Shown here piece by piece: positions 41,601 through 50,056 of a stretch of 64,000 nucleotides of DNA (the first letter of the stretch is position 1; every line of letters begins with the position of its first letter). The notes below the pieces were generated by a model. The model saw only the letters and a program-made list of their open reading frames with translations. It was not told the DNA's origin and ran no database searches. Source of the stretch: Echiichthys vipera (Eukaryota; Chordata; Actinopteri; Perciformes; Trachinidae); contig OY829654.1 in the NCBI GenBank assembly GCA_963691815.1, forward strand, positions 11,241,298-11,305,297, in the 5' to 3' direction. A program made the position numbers and the translations under genes.

Positions 41601-44600
41601 TCCCACCCAGGTGACGGATATGATGCAGAAAGCTCTTTTTGACTTCCTGAAACACAGATTTGAAGGAAGGTCAGTAAAAATGGAGAGATTACAGAATGAT
41701 CTCTGTAGCCGCGGAAAGTCCGGCCTTTGATAAATAAAACCAATGTCCTCTCTATATTTGCGGCAGAATCTCAATAACCCGTGTAACTGCCGACCTGTCT
41801 TTAGCCAAGAGGTCCGTCCTCAACAAAAGACCCATAATGGAGAGATCCAACACTCGCTCCAGCCTAGGTGAGCGTGATAATGTCAGCATGAAAACGTTTT
41901 GTTTAAAGAAGAAATTAGTTTCAACTTATATCGAATGTGTCTTGTCTGTGCAGCGGAAGTTCAGAGCGAGATTGAGAGGATATTTGAACTCGCCAAAACG
42001 CTGCAGCTGGTGATTCTGGACGCGGACACCATCAACCATCCCGCACAGCTAGCCAAAACCTCCCTCGCGCCCATCATCGTATACGTGAAAGTTTCCTCAC
42101 CAAAGGTACGACAGGTTTCTCCACTCAGGAACTCAGGCTGAATTTCAGCATATTTCCCCGTCTGCGGGACATTAAAGGTTTTCTGATTCTGATTCTGATC
42201 CTCCTCCACCTTTTAACATTATCTTCACCTGTTCTCTCAGGTGCTCCAGAGGCTGGTCAAATCCAGGGGGAAGTCTCAGAGCAAGCACCTGAATGTGCAG
42301 ATGATGGCTGCAGACAAACTCTCTCAGTGCCCCCCTGTGAGTGGAGGATTTGTTCTTTCTCTCTATCTACCTGTGCAATATAAGTTAATTTTATGACTAA
42401 ATCAACTTGCAATATCAACCTGAATATCTTCAGGTCATGTTTACAAGGCGGTGAAGAGGAAGAAACATTAGCTGAGCTGATTTTTTGGTGTTTGGCAGTT
42501 TTTTTCAAGCCTTTATTATATAGGAGAGACAGGAAGTGGGGTGAGAGAGAGAGAGGGAGACATGCAGCCAAGGTGCATGCATCTAACCACTGTCCTGCTC
42601 TGATTGGTCTTTATTGAAATAACCACATTGTTTTACACATTGTCACCAGGGCGGTAAGGCAGCTGAAAGAAACAGTTTTTTTTTTTTTTTAAACGAAAGT
42701 ACATGAGCTTAATGGCATGGGTATAAAAGTCCGAACGGGAGTTGTATTGAGTCCACGAGACAGCAGGAACGAGGCGAGGAAGTGCAGGCACGACAGGGAT
42801 CAGACCATAGACTGTGTAAACTAATTCATTATACAGTCTATGGTTCAGACACAGGTTCAGGTAATAGATAACAGAGGCTTGAAGACATAACAAACAACAG
42901 CTGTACTCTTTGTTTGTAAAATTAATGTTAGCATGCTAACATGTTAAATGAGACTAACAGACACATGCTAGCATTAGCTCGAAGCACTGCCACAGAGCTG
43001 CTAGCATGGTCATTTTATCATGACAAAATGGATGCATACTACTGTGTATACTTGGGCCACATTATTTTCATTGTCAATGAATCCAGTGGCTCTTAAACGT
43101 TTTTCAATAATATACTTTTGAAATAATATTTTCAAGTACCCCCATACCATGAAAAACCAGCTTTGGTAAAACGTAAAAAAAAACTTTATAATGAGGTGCC
43201 ATCAGTGTCTTGATTCACTGAACAACTTTGAAAAACACTTAAAATGCAAAAACACTTGCTAATGCTATGTTTCAACCACAAACGGTGATTGCGTTGGTTG
43301 CAGCACAGTTTACGTCAGTTAACATGGTGATGCTGAATATGCAATGGGCTTTATCAAACTAACATTTAATTTGGAATGACTCATTTTTTATGAATTAACA
43401 TTTTAAAAAAACAATCTAATTTATCTACTTATGTTATATGTTCTTCAATTATTTAGTTGGTTACTGTGACCACGCCTGACATGGGTTGTTGGGAGGGACA
43501 GTGGGATTCATTCACAACTTTTGCTTTTTCTTGTTTGATTATCTGCAAAATTCAATAAAAAAAATGTGTAAAAGACAAAACAAATCTCATGTACCCCCTG
43601 CCTTACTCCAAAGTACCCTCACCCCGTTTGAGAAACACTGGATTAATCTGTTGATTATTTCCCCAGTTCCTCAACTAGGGGTGATTTGTTTTGTTCTTAA
43701 AAAAATACTCAAGCGAATTCATTGATTTTCGATTAATTTAATAGCTGACAACTAATCGATCTTTGAAGCTCTAATATATATGATGATCTATGTGATATTT
43801 GATCTTTACACACTTTAAATACTTCCATGGATGTATCTGTTGTCAACATACACTGTCACACATTTACAGTGATACTGAGCGTTCTGGAAATTTGTGCCCC
43901 TTTACAATCTCGTCAGCTGCCCGAGGTAAAATAATGTTATTTCTGGTTTTCTTTCTCAGGATATGTTTGATGTCATTTTGGATGAGAACCAGCTTGAAGA
44001 TGCATGTGAGCATTTGGCTGAATACCTGGAGATCTACTGGCGTGCCACTCACCTCCCAGGCAACACCCCTCTGAACCCGTTACTGGAGCAGAGTCTGATG
44101 ACCCCGCCTTCTGCCATCTCGAGCCTACAGGTGAGTTTGTCTTCCTGTGTTTAACAAGCACGTTTTCTGATACTGTTTTAAGACTCTTTAAGTAGGAATC
44201 CTGTTTTGAACATGTTGTATGTTGTCACTGTCTCTACCAGCTCTTCCCATCTCAGATTCTCACGCCTTTGTTTGGTTTTGTCTCCTCCAGTTGTCTTGTC
44301 TGTCCTCTCACTCATCCATGCTTAACATTTTTGCAGTTTTCTGAAACACAGGAATTAATTGAATGATCGCTTACAAAATGGGGTGAGTAGTAGGGTTTAT
44401 GTGTATGTATATTTATTTATATTTGCACTCTCAACCCCAACAACCCTTCTTACGCACCTGAAGAAGAGAATGAACAGCATTTTATTCATTCAGATCTCGC
44501 CACAGAAAAGACGACGTGTTTTTTCTTCACTGCATCCTGCCTTTTTGTTCCTTTAGTTGATGGTCTCAGGTGAATCACTGCTCCACAAGCTTTCTGGGAG

Positions 44601-47015
44601 GAAATTCACAAAGCAGCTTCAATTTGATACCATGTGTAATTATAAAAACGTTCGTATCAAGTGTCAAAACCTGACCATTATTCTCTATTTTTCAATCGGC
44701 GTTGATCCTTTTTATCGAGCATGCTTTGTGAATGGTGCCCCCGCTCACATAATGCTATCTTGAATGACAATGCTAATTATAGGCATATGATCAGTGCTTA
44801 AATAATGTATTTACCGGAGCTAAATGCATAATTTACACAACAATAAACTGAGACCATAACATCAGCACAGTAACATTTTATATTCTGAATAACCTCCTGA
44901 CCATCCATTCAACTGTGTCACTGGCATTTCTTTTGTTCGGTGTCTTTATTATTAATCTGTGTACAGACAAAACACTGTAAACTAAAAAGGACTTTGGAGA
45001 GACTTTGCAGACACTGCTGCATGCCAATTATCAACATTGTCAACCCCCTATATATTATATTTATCGTACAGATTGTACAGTTCTGTCTTATTCTGTTACT
45101 TGCAGATTATGACTGCAGTTCCTTTTTGTATAGAAGCCCATTTCCACCAGTAATAGAAACAAAGTGAGATGAAAACTTAGCCTTGTGATGAAAAAAAGAT
45201 CCATAGACCGTTATAATGAGAAACCTTCTCAAAATAATGAGGAACTTTCTTGAAATTTGCATAGTAAGCAAAAGGAGCAAGTGAGTGAGACCAAATTCTC
45301 ATTATTTTGAGAAAGTTTCTCATATTTTTTAAAATACTAAGACACTAGTTTCAATTTCTCATTATTTTGAGAAAGTTTCTCATTATTTTGAGAAAGTTTC
45401 TCATTATTTTTTAAATACTAAGACACTATTTTCAATTCCTCCTTATTTTGAGATACTTAGTCATTATTTTGGGAAGGTTTCTCATTATAAAGACTTACAG
45501 GATCTTTTTGTTTTTCATCACATTTGTGGAAAAAGACTTGTATTATAGTCAGATTTAGATTTCCACATTTTAAAGAAATTAGTATTATATTTTTAAAAAA
45601 TATCTGAGTTTTGTGGCATAAAATACTAGATTAGTATTCAAAAATAGTTTAATATTAACTACCTCTGCAAACATGAACCAAATGAGTCCATATCTGAAAT
45701 GATTAATTAATTAATTAATTGATTAACCATCTTTTTAGCCTATGTCATGTTCACATAGGTGCTGCGTGTATTAAAAATCAATACAGTGTCCCATCATAGC
45801 TCACTTTTAAAAAAAATTATAATCACTGATAAAAACTTAAAAGGAGCTATGAATCTTTTTGTGATTTATTACCAAATACTGATCAGATCTGATTACATAT
45901 ACATATATATATATATTTATAGCTGACAAATGCTGCTAATTGGCATCATAAATACTGTTTTGTTGCAGTGTTTGTAATTCTCACAGCTATTTAAAGATAT
46001 GTATTTATATTTTTAAGTCTGTCTTAAAACAACACTGACACGTCTGTATCTAGGTTGAAACAGTTACTGGTCGCTGCGATTGTTCCTCCTGGATGTAAAA
46101 AGATTTCTCCCTAAAGGGCCTGCAATGGAAGATATAAAAGAGAAAAGATGAAATGAATGATCACATTTAATATCTGTGTAAATATCTCTGCTGCAGCTCA
46201 GCAAGGAAGCACAGTAACACAAAAAGGGAAATTCTGACCAAAAAGTCTGAAAGATATTTGATTTGCCCAATTAACTCCAGTTGAAGCCTCATACGTTTTA
46301 GCTTCAGCTGAACATTGTAAACTCTTCAGGAAGGGGTGTTTGCATCCACTGTGGACAGGAGAAACAACGGCAGCAATTTATGACTTTTTCAATGTACGTA
46401 CGGGCACGTTGAGTGTTGTTTAAGACAGAATTCCTTCAAAGTCCTTCTCAATGTAATGTTTGCATTAGTTTGTCTACCCTCTGTGTGTTTTCTGTCTGTA
46501 AAAACTGCCCGGAAAGTGTGGAGCTACACTGAGGTTTCTTTTGACTCTCTTTCTTTCTTTCTCGTCTTTCTTCCATGGCGACTGGAATGATCCAGAACCA
46601 GAACAAGAACCAGCCGCAGCCTCGTGAGGCGGTGGGCTTGGAGGGTGAGGAGGAGGCAGGTGAGGAGGTCCACTCCCCCCTGGAGCAGGACAGTCTTATG
46701 CCGTCTGACGAGGCCAGCGACTCCCTGTCTCGCGGCCGGAGGGGGAGCCCATGCCACAGGGGGGGCGAGGAGGACGAAGAGGAGGAAGAAGAAGAAGAGG
46801 AGGAGGAGGAAGAGGAGGAGGATGAGTATGCCTCCCCCTGCCATGCTCGCACATACAGGGACATGTACCCCCCTCACCGTGGGCACACTGGCAGTGCCCA
46901 CAGTGCCAACGGGCACGAGTCACAGGACAGGCTGCTCCAACGAGAAGCTCAGCAAGGTCACAACCAGAGGAACAACCGCCAGCGCAGCCGCCCCTGGCCC
47001 CGAGACACCTACTAA
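28681..47015 (+). CDS. cacnb3: Voltage-gated calcium channel beta-3 subunit (14 coding exons, 567 codons)
   Basis: Cytosolic auxiliary subunit that binds the alpha-1 I-II linker of Cav1/Cav2 channels, promotes their surface expression and tunes gating. The exons join without a frame break, all with GT-AG introns: 28681-28761, 29502-29594, 38502-38621, 39754-39876, 39975-40090, 40165-40238, 40358-40377, 41032-41109, 41611-41669, 41767-41867, 41954-42105, 42241-42336, 43960-44130 and 46596-47015. Order: variable N-terminus (1-58), SH3 (about 95-180), HOOK (about 180-210), guanylate-kinase-like domain (about 212-410), C-terminal tail. Beta-3 identity comes from NVSYCGALDEDCPVQG, the LMPSDEAS..ANGH tail and the RPWPRDTY end. 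At 567 residues it is longer than the 484 aa human form. Tail-to-tail with ddx23. Confidence 0.94.
28974..29016. repeat. 43 bp perfect repeat, copy 1 (copy 2 at 34895-34937)
   Basis: Begins CATATGGTCGTTATGCCTCT and ends AGGATCACAT. It is identical over 43 bases to 34895-34937, in the same orientation; flanking bases differ on both sides. It lies in cacnb3 intron 1. Confidence 0.95.
30723..31155. repeat. AT-rich dispersed repeat, GTCAGAAAATG family, copies 2-3
   Basis: Contains TTAATCTGCAACTATTTTGA, a CTTCTCAAATGTGAGGATTTG block, a CTTTGGGCTTTGGATG..TTGT block and AGTAATCAGCGGATTCATTG. These are recurring pieces of a common fish repeat whose other blocks appear at 31.38-31.49 kb (AAATAGTGAAAAATATC). 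Boundaries are approximate. Confidence 0.55.
31610..31855 (+). mobile_element. Probable 3' end of an RTE-type retrotransposon
   Basis: Contains CCAAGTTTCATGAAAATCGG, CAATTTTTCGGTTATCCTGC, TGACAACAAACAAATGAACTG and CTTGGTGGAGGTAATAATAA. This series (TTTCATGAAAATC, then CCTGCTGACA and AACAAACAAA, ending in CTTGG.GGAGGTAA) is one I associate with the 3' end of fish RTE/Expander-like elements. No coding part remains. Confidence 0.5.
31880..32230. repeat. AT-rich dispersed repeat, GTCAGAAAATG family, copy 4
   Basis: Starts GTTGCGACTAACGATTATTT, then CATCACAACTTCCCAAAGAA, GGCTTGTTTTATGTGACCAG and TCCAAAACCAAA, in the order known from a very common fish repeat. Inserted in cacnb3 intron 2. Confidence 0.55.
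33700..34170. repeat. Dispersed fish repeat (ACTGAAATAACTCAACAAC type)
   Basis: Contains CAGACTGAAATAACTCAACA, GGATGGATTGTCATGAAATT, CCCCAGACGATGAATTG and, further on, AGCAACATGCTAACATGCTA. The GCTAACATG blocks recur at 42.92-43.01 kb and, inverted, near 50.95-51.01 kb. Confidence 0.5.
34560..34894 (+). repeat. Dispersed repeat, copy B (paired with 4.01-4.29 kb)
   Basis: Shares ordered blocks with the copy at 4.0 kb, including GCTAAAGAGCCAGATATTTC, GAGTTGGTGGAGAG, GGATGTGTAAATAAGCAACT and TTGCTAAT. It is followed directly by copy 2 of the 43 bp perfect repeat. It carries an internal duplication of CTAGCTGGTGAAC near 34672-34694. Confidence 0.65.
34895..34937. repeat. 43 bp perfect repeat, copy 2 (copy 1 at 28974-29016)
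   Basis: Identical over all 43 bases to the copy in intron 1, in the same orientation, 5.9 kb away. It abuts dispersed repeat copy B. Confidence 0.95.
36823..36851. repeat. (CA)n microsatellite
   Basis: Short pure CA run in cacnb3 intron 2. Confidence 0.95.
37271..37344. repeat. (CT)n microsatellite
   Basis: About 63 bp of pure CT followed by an interrupted end; a polypyrimidine stretch on the sense strand of cacnb3, but with no exon behind it. Confidence 0.97.
37454..37613. repeat. (CA)n microsatellite with interruptions
   Basis: About 160 bp of CA with CGCA, AAAC, GTAC and ATAAAC breaks, some 110 bp after the (CT)n tract. Confidence 0.97.
37700..37970. repeat. AT-rich dispersed repeat, GTCAGAAAATG family, copy 5
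   Basis: Contains GGCTATAAAATGTCAGAAAA, AAAAATGCCC, a TGTTGTTTTCAAAGGTCTTG block, a CAAAAACTCAAAGATATTCA block and an end ACTAATCATTTCAGCTCTAC, in the family order. It is the most complete copy I saw in the window. Confidence 0.6.
39754..40377 (+). CDS. cacnb3: cacnb3 coding exons 4-7 (SH3 and HOOK, residues 99-209)
   Basis: Exon 4 (39754-39876) starts SKPVAFAVKTNVSYCG. Exon 5 (39975-40090) holds NDWWIGRLVKEG, the SH3 tryptophan motif, and FIPSPLRLE. Exon 6 (40165-40238) is the variable HOOK stretch GGNSSSLGDMVTGSWRTTPP. Exon 7 (40358-40377) is a 20-base microexon encoding AKQKQKQ with the preceding base. The short form of exon 7 is the usual one in beta-3. Introns here are small (98, 74 and 119 bp). 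The exon 5 acceptor (CAATAG) has a poor pyrimidine tract. Confidence 0.93.
41032..44130 (+). CDS. cacnb3: cacnb3 coding exons 8-13 (guanylate-kinase-like domain, residues 210-428)
   Basis: Exons 41032-41109, 41611-41669, 41767-41867, 41954-42105, 42241-42336 and 43960-44130. Conserved landmarks in order are EHVPPYDVVPSMRPVVLVGP, TDMMQKALFDFLKHRF, ISITRVTADLSLAKRSVL, EVQSEIERIFELAKTLQLV, DADTINHPAQLAKTSLAP, VKVSSPKVLQRLVKSRGK and DVILDENQLEDACEHLAEYL. In this family the fold resembles guanylate kinase but is catalytically inactive; its groove binds the alpha-1 interaction helix of the channel. Nothing here looks mutated. Confidence 0.95.
41249..41389. mobile_element. Short non-autonomous element with TTAA ends (141 bp)
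   Basis: Left end TTAAAGGCACAGT and right end (reverse complement) TTAAAGGTCCCAT; the outer TTAAAGG is shared and both ends sit on TTAA. The interior (CTGTGTACATTTCTCTGTGG, GCAGCATTTATGTAGCACCT) is a common fish repeat as I recall it. It lies in cacnb3 intron 8. The inverted ends are short, so the TTAA assignment is less firm than for 26635-27169. Confidence 0.6.
42337..43959 (+). other. cacnb3: cacnb3 intron 12 (1.6 kb)
   Basis: Contains a decayed minus-strand SINE remnant at about 42490-42600 (ACAGGAAGTGGGGTGAGAGA, GGGAGACATGCAGCC), a GCTAACATG-type dispersed repeat at about 42920-43010 and an hAT-type element at 43084-43640. No extra coding exon was seen. Confidence 0.7.
43076..43648. mobile_element. 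Non-autonomous hAT-type element (557 bp) with diverged 8 bp duplication
   Basis: The element 43084-43640 starts CAGTGGCTCTTAAACG and ends CGTTTGAGAAACACTG; the inverted ends match the classical CAGTGGTTCTCAAAC hAT consensus. Flanking octamers AATGAATC (43076-43083) and GATTAATC (43641-43648) agree at six of eight positions, as expected for an old 8 bp target duplication. The interior has CAAGTACCCC blocks and no transposase frame. Confidence 0.8.
44131..46595 (+). other. cacnb3: cacnb3 last intron (2.5 kb)
   Basis: Apart from the inverted-repeat element at 45184-45522 and an (ATTA)n run near 45700, this AT-rich intron shows nothing I can name. Before the acceptor there is a CTTTCTTTCTTTCTCG pyrimidine tract at about 46550-46565. 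Confidence 0.7.
45184..45522. mobile_element. Inverted-repeat (foldback) element, 339 bp, with internal tandem units
   Basis: Both ends read TGTGATGAAAAA inward, then AAAGATCC, then TTATAATGAGAAACCTTC and CAAAATAATGA, so the arms pair for roughly 55-60 bases with small gaps. The right arm is expanded by TCTCATTATTTTGAGAAAG units and by a duplicated block of about 64 bp (near 45295-45358 and 45377-45440). No target duplication is evident, so the superfamily is unknown. Confidence 0.75.
46596..47015 (+). CDS. cacnb3: cacnb3 last coding exon (C-terminal tail, residues 429-567)
   Basis: Starts after a GATCCAG acceptor with NQNKNQPQP and ends ...RPWPRDTY, stop TAA at 47013-47015. The stretch HSPLEQDSLMPSDEAS and the tail HGHE-like ANGHESQDRLL are characteristic of beta-3. 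Between them is an acidic run of 20 residues (46767-46826: EED, fifteen Glu, DE) written as GAG/GAA repeats, where the mammalian protein has only a short acidic patch. The in-frame ATG at 46575 lies in the intron's pyrimidine tract and is not taken as a start. Confidence 0.92.
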   Translation, partial: NQNKNQPQPREAVGLEGEEEAGEEVHSPLEQDSLMPSDEASDSLSRGRRGSPCHRGGEEDEEEEEEEEEEEEEEEDEYASPCHARTYRDMYPPHRGHTGSAHSANGHESQDRLLQREAQQGHNQRNNRQRSRPWPRDTY

Positions 47016-49355
47016 GGAACAAGGACCCCTCCCCCCGCCAGCCTCCAGATTAGCACTGAGATCACCCAGAGCCCTCCGACTGTCGTACGTTCCCAAACGA
47101 TTTAGAGATGAAAACACCCCCAAACCAGCTCCAAATCAGAAACAGACGCCCAGTTTATTAGGTAGACATTCTAGTCTATTTTCTAAAAGTATTTACAGTC
47201 ACTTTCTTCCAGACCACCAGTTTTAATTTCTCTATAGAGGATGCACTGACCTCTCCAGGGTCAAGTCATTCAGATTAAAGTCAACAGGGCTACTCACCTC
47301 TGCAATGGAAAGGTTTCAGGCTACCAGCTGTACGCAAACTCAAACTTTAGCTGCTTTGCCTAAGGTTTCTCTCTTGTAGGATGTCTCATATACTGGCCTT
47401 AAAATTCCTAAGACTTTTAACTATCTTTACTATTGCATGTATGAGTATAATTATTTTAAGACTATTTGCACATTAACGTCAGAACAGGAACTGAATGATC
47501 TTTTACGGATAAACTAATGTAGGAATGTCTACTGTTGAATCCATTTATGGGAAATAGTAATGCATTTGATTACAATGTATATACTAAATGGGCACCTGGT
47601 TTTGTTTCATTGCGACTATATTTGTTTGATTTATGGACTTGTTTGTTGTTTCGGAGAAATGTTGCCACCCTTGGGTTCAGTCATACGGTGAATGGAGACA
47701 CATACACACACACACACACAGTTAATCAGACTGAGTCACTAAGTATGAAGCTGCAGTACAGCATCAGTGTCACCTACAGTACAGTGCGTTCTGGGCATCA
47801 CTCGTCCTTGCTGTTGCACAATTTCTCTCTTTAACACCTCTAGAAAAAAAACCCAACTAAAACACGGGCACAGAGAATGTAAACACAACTAAGAAAAGGG
47901 AATGTTATCTTCTAAAGATAAGTGAATTATTTGCCAAACTTGCTTGTTTACATTGAATCATTCACACATTATCAAGCACACGCTGCACACGCTGCAGCTC
48001 CTCTTCACACCCTCAGAGAATGTAAGCTTGCATGCCTTTTTTGCACCTCCAGCACCGATCGGCGTCTCCAAACCCAACCGATCGCCCTGTAATTCGATTG
48101 TAGCACGTTATTGATTGTAGCATCCACAGTTTGTACACTTATCTCACTCACCCCCTTGTATGTCTTTGCCAAACATCGTTACTGTACGTACTGCAGTTTG
48201 ATTAGGGTTTTATCAAAGCAGATCCTCAGGTGTAAGTCCTACACACTCATCGCGCTCAACTCTAACGAATGTGTCGTGCTCCTGAAGGACTCGTAGCACC
48301 CGTGACACGATGTCATTCTGTTCCTGCACCATTAGTAGTCCATGAGCCGATGAAGAGTTGGACGTGGCGCTGACGAGCAGCGACCGCGAACAGGGGTCGA
48401 TGCTGTTAACAGCCGGCTTTAGGGAATTTACTGGTTTACTGCTTCCATGTCTCACAGGTATCTCTATCTAGTGTTCTGTATATTTTGAAGACAAAAAAAA
48501 AATCAGCATGATTGAAAAAAAAAAATCTATGCAAGTGTTGCATGAAATCTGATTGTTTCTTTTTACAGTTAAGTATTTCAGTAATGCATTGATTCTGATT
48601 CTCCTCGTTGTCTTGTAGTGATAGTCTTGTCTTTGGGGCTACTCACTCCTCACACCACTAACAACACTATTACTTAAAAAAAATAATCAGAATGCATCAC
48701 TTTATTCATCCACAACAATAATATTGGGGACATTTTCTTTTCTCTCCACAATATTGGGTGGACACTGGTTGACGCACTTTTAAAAGTCACTCACTTAAAA
48801 ATTGTCCCGGTCCCAGATCAGGCCTTTTTAATTTGTGATAAAAATGAATGAGTGAATTATTCAAAACCCCTGCACGTTTATTTCCATTATATTTTGGCAG
48901 AGTATGGTTTTCAAAGTGGACCAATTTAGCAGCTGATAAAACAGTTGAGGTTTTTCAATTTATCAAGCACAATTTTTACAAGGGTTATAATTTTCCTCTG
49001 TCTTATTCTGTATGCAATACTAAGCCTAACATTGAAAAACTTTAAACGCCTTAGACCATCTGGACTTCCTCTTGTGTGAGTAGATTAAAAAAAATTGCAC
49101 TACTTTTTTTTGGGATGGTTGCTTTGTAATGCAATAACTGCACTAAATATAACCGTGTATCCACCAGACTACCACAGCGTGCTAGCGTGACCCATCACGC
49201 CTCTTCCCTCTATTTATCAAAAGAGACAGAAAATGTGTAAAAAAGTGAGACATTTCCCGCCTGATGCTGTATAGAATGCTTTCTATTTGAAAATAGATTT
49301 ACAATGCTAAGTAAAATATGACTTAAAAACAAAATAAACATGACATTTTATGTAC
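47016..49355 (+). other. cacnb3: cacnb3 3' UTR (inferred)
   Basis: From the TAA at 47013-47015 the next canonical AATAAA I see on the plus strand is at 49333-49338, giving a 3' UTR of about 2.3 kb if used. An ATTAAA near 47273 could give a much shorter form. It contains a short (CA)n near 47705 and a CpG-rich stretch at 48.2-48.45 kb with an 80-codon antisense frame. The cleavage site is inferred. Confidence 0.5.
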
Positions 49356-50056
49356 TTTTAATTGCTTGGGTCTTTTTTTGTGTTTTGTGTACAATAGCTG
49401 TAAATCTACTCTTTAGCAGGAGATCATCCCCACATTCTCGGGGCATCTCTTGATATAAACAAACACTCAAATTTGCTGTATTCACTTTATATAAATGTTT
49501 ATATTTAAAAAGATGACCTGCAGGATGCATCTCAAGCAAAAGAAAATGCCCGTCACCTCTCACATTGGTCTCTTAAACGGTCAGGAAACTCAAATTGTGG
49601 TTAACAGAAAAAAAAAAATGCTCAGCTTAGCACTTACTAGTCATCTACACTCACATCCTGGCTGGTATTTATCACATTTGATAAGCGAAGAGTTTATACA
49701 GCGCAGATCAGTTACATCGTCACTTGTTGTTTACAGAAACAAAACATCTACCACTGAGTTTACATTTACACATCTTTGAAGGAGCAGAAATATTCAAATT
49801 CACACATATGATGACATACTGCCTCTGTTTTGAGCCTTAAAATCCGTTAACAACGACAGGCTGGATGAAAAGACAAAAACAGACTGAAAGAAAAGGAGAA
49901 AAAAGGGCAAAAGAACAAAAGAAATGGGTATAGATTTCCTGGAGACCAAATAAACCTGAATGTGAAACAGAAACTGCAGATAAAACAGTTTGAGACCCTG
50001 GTGTGCGTTTGTTCGGTCCAACAAGTCCAACGTGTTTCATACACTGCCGGGATAAA
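49340..50056 (-). other. ddx23: ddx23 3' UTR (inferred)
   Basis: After the stop at 50059-50057 I find no canonical AATAAA on the minus strand in the next 700 bases. Variants are TATAAA at 49491-49486 and ATTAAA at 49362-49357. If ATTAAA is used, cleavage falls near 49340, overlapping the predicted end of cacnb3. Confidence 0.45.

Noticed and set aside
46575..46595. In-frame ATG (MATGMIQ) as a separate start for the last cacnb3 exon
   Set aside because: It lies in the intron before a GATCCAG acceptor; the mammalian protein continues directly from the previous exon into the NQ start found after that acceptor.
46448..47226. Overlapping long frames on both strands (up to 200 codons), including Ser-rich and Lys/Arg-rich ones
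   Set aside because: They are other frames of the GAR-rich last exon of cacnb3; the conserved beta-3 tail fixes the true frame.
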